Below, one piece after another: positions 62,698-64,000 of a stretch of DNA of 64,000 nucleotides. The stretch is from Barnesiella sp. WM24 (GTDB taxonomy: Bacteria; Bacteroidota; Bacteroidia; Bacteroidales; Muribaculaceae): the NCBI RefSeq assembly GCF_004570975.1, contig NZ_SPPC01000006.1:1-64000 (forward strand). The letters run 5' to 3'. The notes beneath the pieces are model-generated. The model saw nothing but the letters and a program-made list of their open reading frames with translations, had not been told where the DNA came from and did not search any database. The translations under genes and the position numbers were made by a program. How positions within the stretch are numbered: the stretch's first letter is position 1; every line of letters begins with the position of its first letter.

Positions 62698-62705
62698 TAA
62701 ATTTG
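62698..62705 (+). promoter_or_regulatory. -7 box of the AlkD-like gene
   Basis: TAAATTTG, exact TAnnTTTG match, 22 bp before the ATG. The 272-bp divergent gap to the SpmA/B gene also holds an 8-bp inverted repeat (TGAGAATT at 62593-62600, AATTCTCA at 62641-62648) of unknown meaning, and otherwise nothing. Confidence 0.55.
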
Positions 62706-62727
62706 CAGACACGAAATTTTTTTAGTC

Positions 62728-63441
62728 ATGACCGAGAGTTGGAAACAAAATCTCAAAGAAGCGGCAAGAGAAGACAAAATCAAAATTCTTTCACGCTTCT
62801 TCAAGACCGGCAAAGGAGAATATGGCGAAGGCGACATATTTATAGGTGTGGTCGTGCCTGACAACCGAGCTGTCGCCCGGCGTTACCATGACGCTCCGGC
62901 AAGTGTCATCGAGGCGATGCTACACTCTCCGGTTCATGAACACCGGCTGTCGGGACTTCTCGCAATGGTAGAGTCATACAAGAAATCAAAACGCGACGAA
63001 AACCGCCGACGCGAAATAATCGAGCTCTACCTCGCCAACCTCACCCGTGCAAACAACTGGGACCTCATCGACCTGTCGGCACCATACCTGCTTGGCGAGT
63101 GGATGCTTGCCGACACTTCTGCCGAAGAGACAGTGAGACGCCTCACCCGGTCAGACAACCTCTGGGAGCAACGCGCGGCAATCGTGGCGACAATGATTCC
63201 GATACGCCACGGAAAGTGTGGACTCACCCTGGAGATTGCCGAAAAATACCTGACCCACACCCACCCCCTCATCCACAAGGCAACAGGATGGATGCTTCGC
63301 GAAGCGGGAAAGCATGTGGGCAAAGATGTTTTGACCGGCTTTCTCGACCGCCACGCGACAACGATGCCACGCACCATGCTACGCTATGCCATCGAACGAC
63401 TGTCGCCGGAAGAAAAGAAACACTATATGTCCATAAGATAA
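62728..63441 (+). CDS. DNA alkylation repair protein (AlkD-like, HEAT repeats)
   Basis: A 237-residue all-helical protein of the AlkD family, glycosylases that remove bulky or charged alkylated bases without base flipping. The opening KILSRFFKTGKGEYGEGDIFIGV (quoted in part, about 19-40), HEHRLSGLLAMV, NNWDLIDLSAPYLLG (about 111-125), LWEQRAAIVATM and KATGWMLREAGK (about 189-200) are the family's typical lines. HEAT-like helix pairs run over the whole length. The gene stands 9 bp before the glycosyltransferase gene, so the two are probably co-transcribed, although the functions look unrelated. Confidence 0.92.
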   Translation: MTESWKQNLKEAAREDKIKILSRFFKTGKGEYGEGDIFIGVVVPDNRAVARRYHDAPASVIEAMLHSPVHEHRLSGLLAMVESYKKSKRDENRRREIIELYLANLTRANNWDLIDLSAPYLLGEWMLADTSAEETVRRLTRSDNLWEQRAAIVATMIPIRHGKCGLTLEIAEKYLTHTHPLIHKATGWMLREAGKHVGKDVLTGFLDRHATTMPRTMLRYAIERLSPEEKKHYMSIR

Positions 63442-63450
63442 CGCAACAAC

Positions 63451-64000
63451 ATGAGACACATCTCTGCGACAATCATAACCTTTAACGAGGAACACCGCAT
63501 CGAGGCATGCCTCGAATCACTCAAAGGTATCGCCGATGAAATAATAGTAGTCGACTCGTTTTCCACCGACCGCACGGCTGAGATATGTGCAAGCCACGGT
63601 TGCAAAGTCGTGAAGCGTGAGTTTCCCGGCTACGGAGCGCAAAGGCAGTTTGCCACATCGCTCACCACCTACAGCTATGTGCTGTCAATCGATGCCGACG
63701 AAGTGTTGTCGCCCGCCTTGCGCATGTCCATAAAAAAACTGAAGGAAACAGGCTTTGACCACAGAGTCTACAAAATGTCCCGACTCAATTTCTATTGCGG
63801 ACAACCCGTAAAACACTGCGGATGGTATCCCGACCTACAGATACGACTCTTTGACAAACGCTACGCCAACTGGAATCTGCGCGATGTATCGGAACGAGTG
63901 ATTTTCCCCGACACGCTACGCCCGGAAATGATTGACGGCGACATACTCCACTATCGTTGCTCCACCCCCGAAGAATACCGTCAGGTCCAGACACGCCACG
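63451..64000 (+). CDS. family 2 glycosyltransferase, LPS core type (3' end outside window)
   Basis: The visible 183 residues start MRHISATIITFNEEHRIEAC and show a GT-A fold: IIVVDSFSTDRT (about 31-42, UDP-sugar side), SIDADEVLS (the DxD motif, about 83-91), and RLNFYCGQPVKHCGWYPD with IRLFDK. This is the pattern of WaaE/KdtX-like lipopolysaccharide-core beta-1,4-glucosyltransferases. The reading frame is still open at base 64000. It acts at the cytoplasmic face of the inner membrane on a lipid-linked acceptor. Exact sugar unknown. Confidence 0.9.
   Translation, partial: MRHISATIITFNEEHRIEACLESLKGIADEIIVVDSFSTDRTAEICASHGCKVVKREFPGYGAQRQFATSLTTYSYVLSIDADEVLSPALRMSIKKLKETGFDHRVYKMSRLNFYCGQPVKHCGWYPDLQIRLFDKRYANWNLRDVSERVIFPDTLRPEMIDGDILHYRCSTPEEYRQVQTRH

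Overview
The window is a Bacteroidales chromosome segment, most probably from a gut Muribaculaceae-type organism (inference). The evidence is a GC content near 50 percent, SusC/SusD pairs, hybrid two-component regulators, SPII lipoproteins with C-[DNS]-[DN] tails, ATP-type PEP carboxykinase, and repeated Bacteroidetes -7 boxes (TAnnTTTG), a few with a TTTG-like -33 box 19-20 bp upstream.

Layout. 1-160: two copies of the 5' part of a tRNA-Arg gene. 0.29-7.8 kb: a complete L-arabinose operon on the minus strand (aldose epimerase, sodium/sugar symporter, Nudix-type AraR, araD, araA, araB), with a terminator and a candidate operator. 8-12.2 kb: a low-GC accessory stretch (DUF1016 nuclease, YjbR/MmcQ protein, Tat-type dipeptide epimerase, two orphan genes). 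12.2-13.9 kb: two FKBP isomerases. 14-18 kb: a giant multidomain secreted pectinesterase-like protein. 18.1-19.7 kb: ilvE and an overlapping HD-domain gene. 19.8-24.1 kb: a GC-rich two-gene cassette with an apparently intact phage terminase large subunit and an 803-residue partner, without other phage genes. 24.2-42.8 kb: a polysaccharide utilisation locus (BACON-GH5, two surface glycan-binding lipoproteins, SusD, SusC, divergent hybrid sensor-regulator, PA14-containing GH31). This combination resembles xyloglucan loci. 42.8-45.7 kb: a 21-bp tandem repeat, a four-repeat secreted protein and a Crp/Fnr regulator. 45.7-51 kb: trmD, pckA and an OmpR/histidine-kinase pair. 51.0-51.5 kb: two candidate small RNAs. 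51.7-55.3 kb: a secreted protein and an Omp28-type protein. 55.4-64 kb: acyltransferase, then uvrC, apt, mnmG and ybeY, with a consensus parS site between apt and mnmG; then SpmA/B fusion, AlkD-like protein and a truncated glycosyltransferase.

How it works together. The ara genes take free arabinose to xylulose-5-phosphate under AraR control. The 24-43 kb locus would bind, cut and import a beta-glucan such as xyloglucan and release terminal residues by GH31, induced through the periplasmic sensor of the hybrid regulator. pckA, apt, trmD, mnmG, ybeY, ilvE and uvrC are housekeeping. The parS site beside mnmG suggests the replication-origin side of the chromosome.

The least explained items are the orphan terminase cassette, the facing small-RNA candidates, the tRNA-Arg fragments, the 21-bp repeat array and the shared C-terminal tails of the four large secreted proteins.
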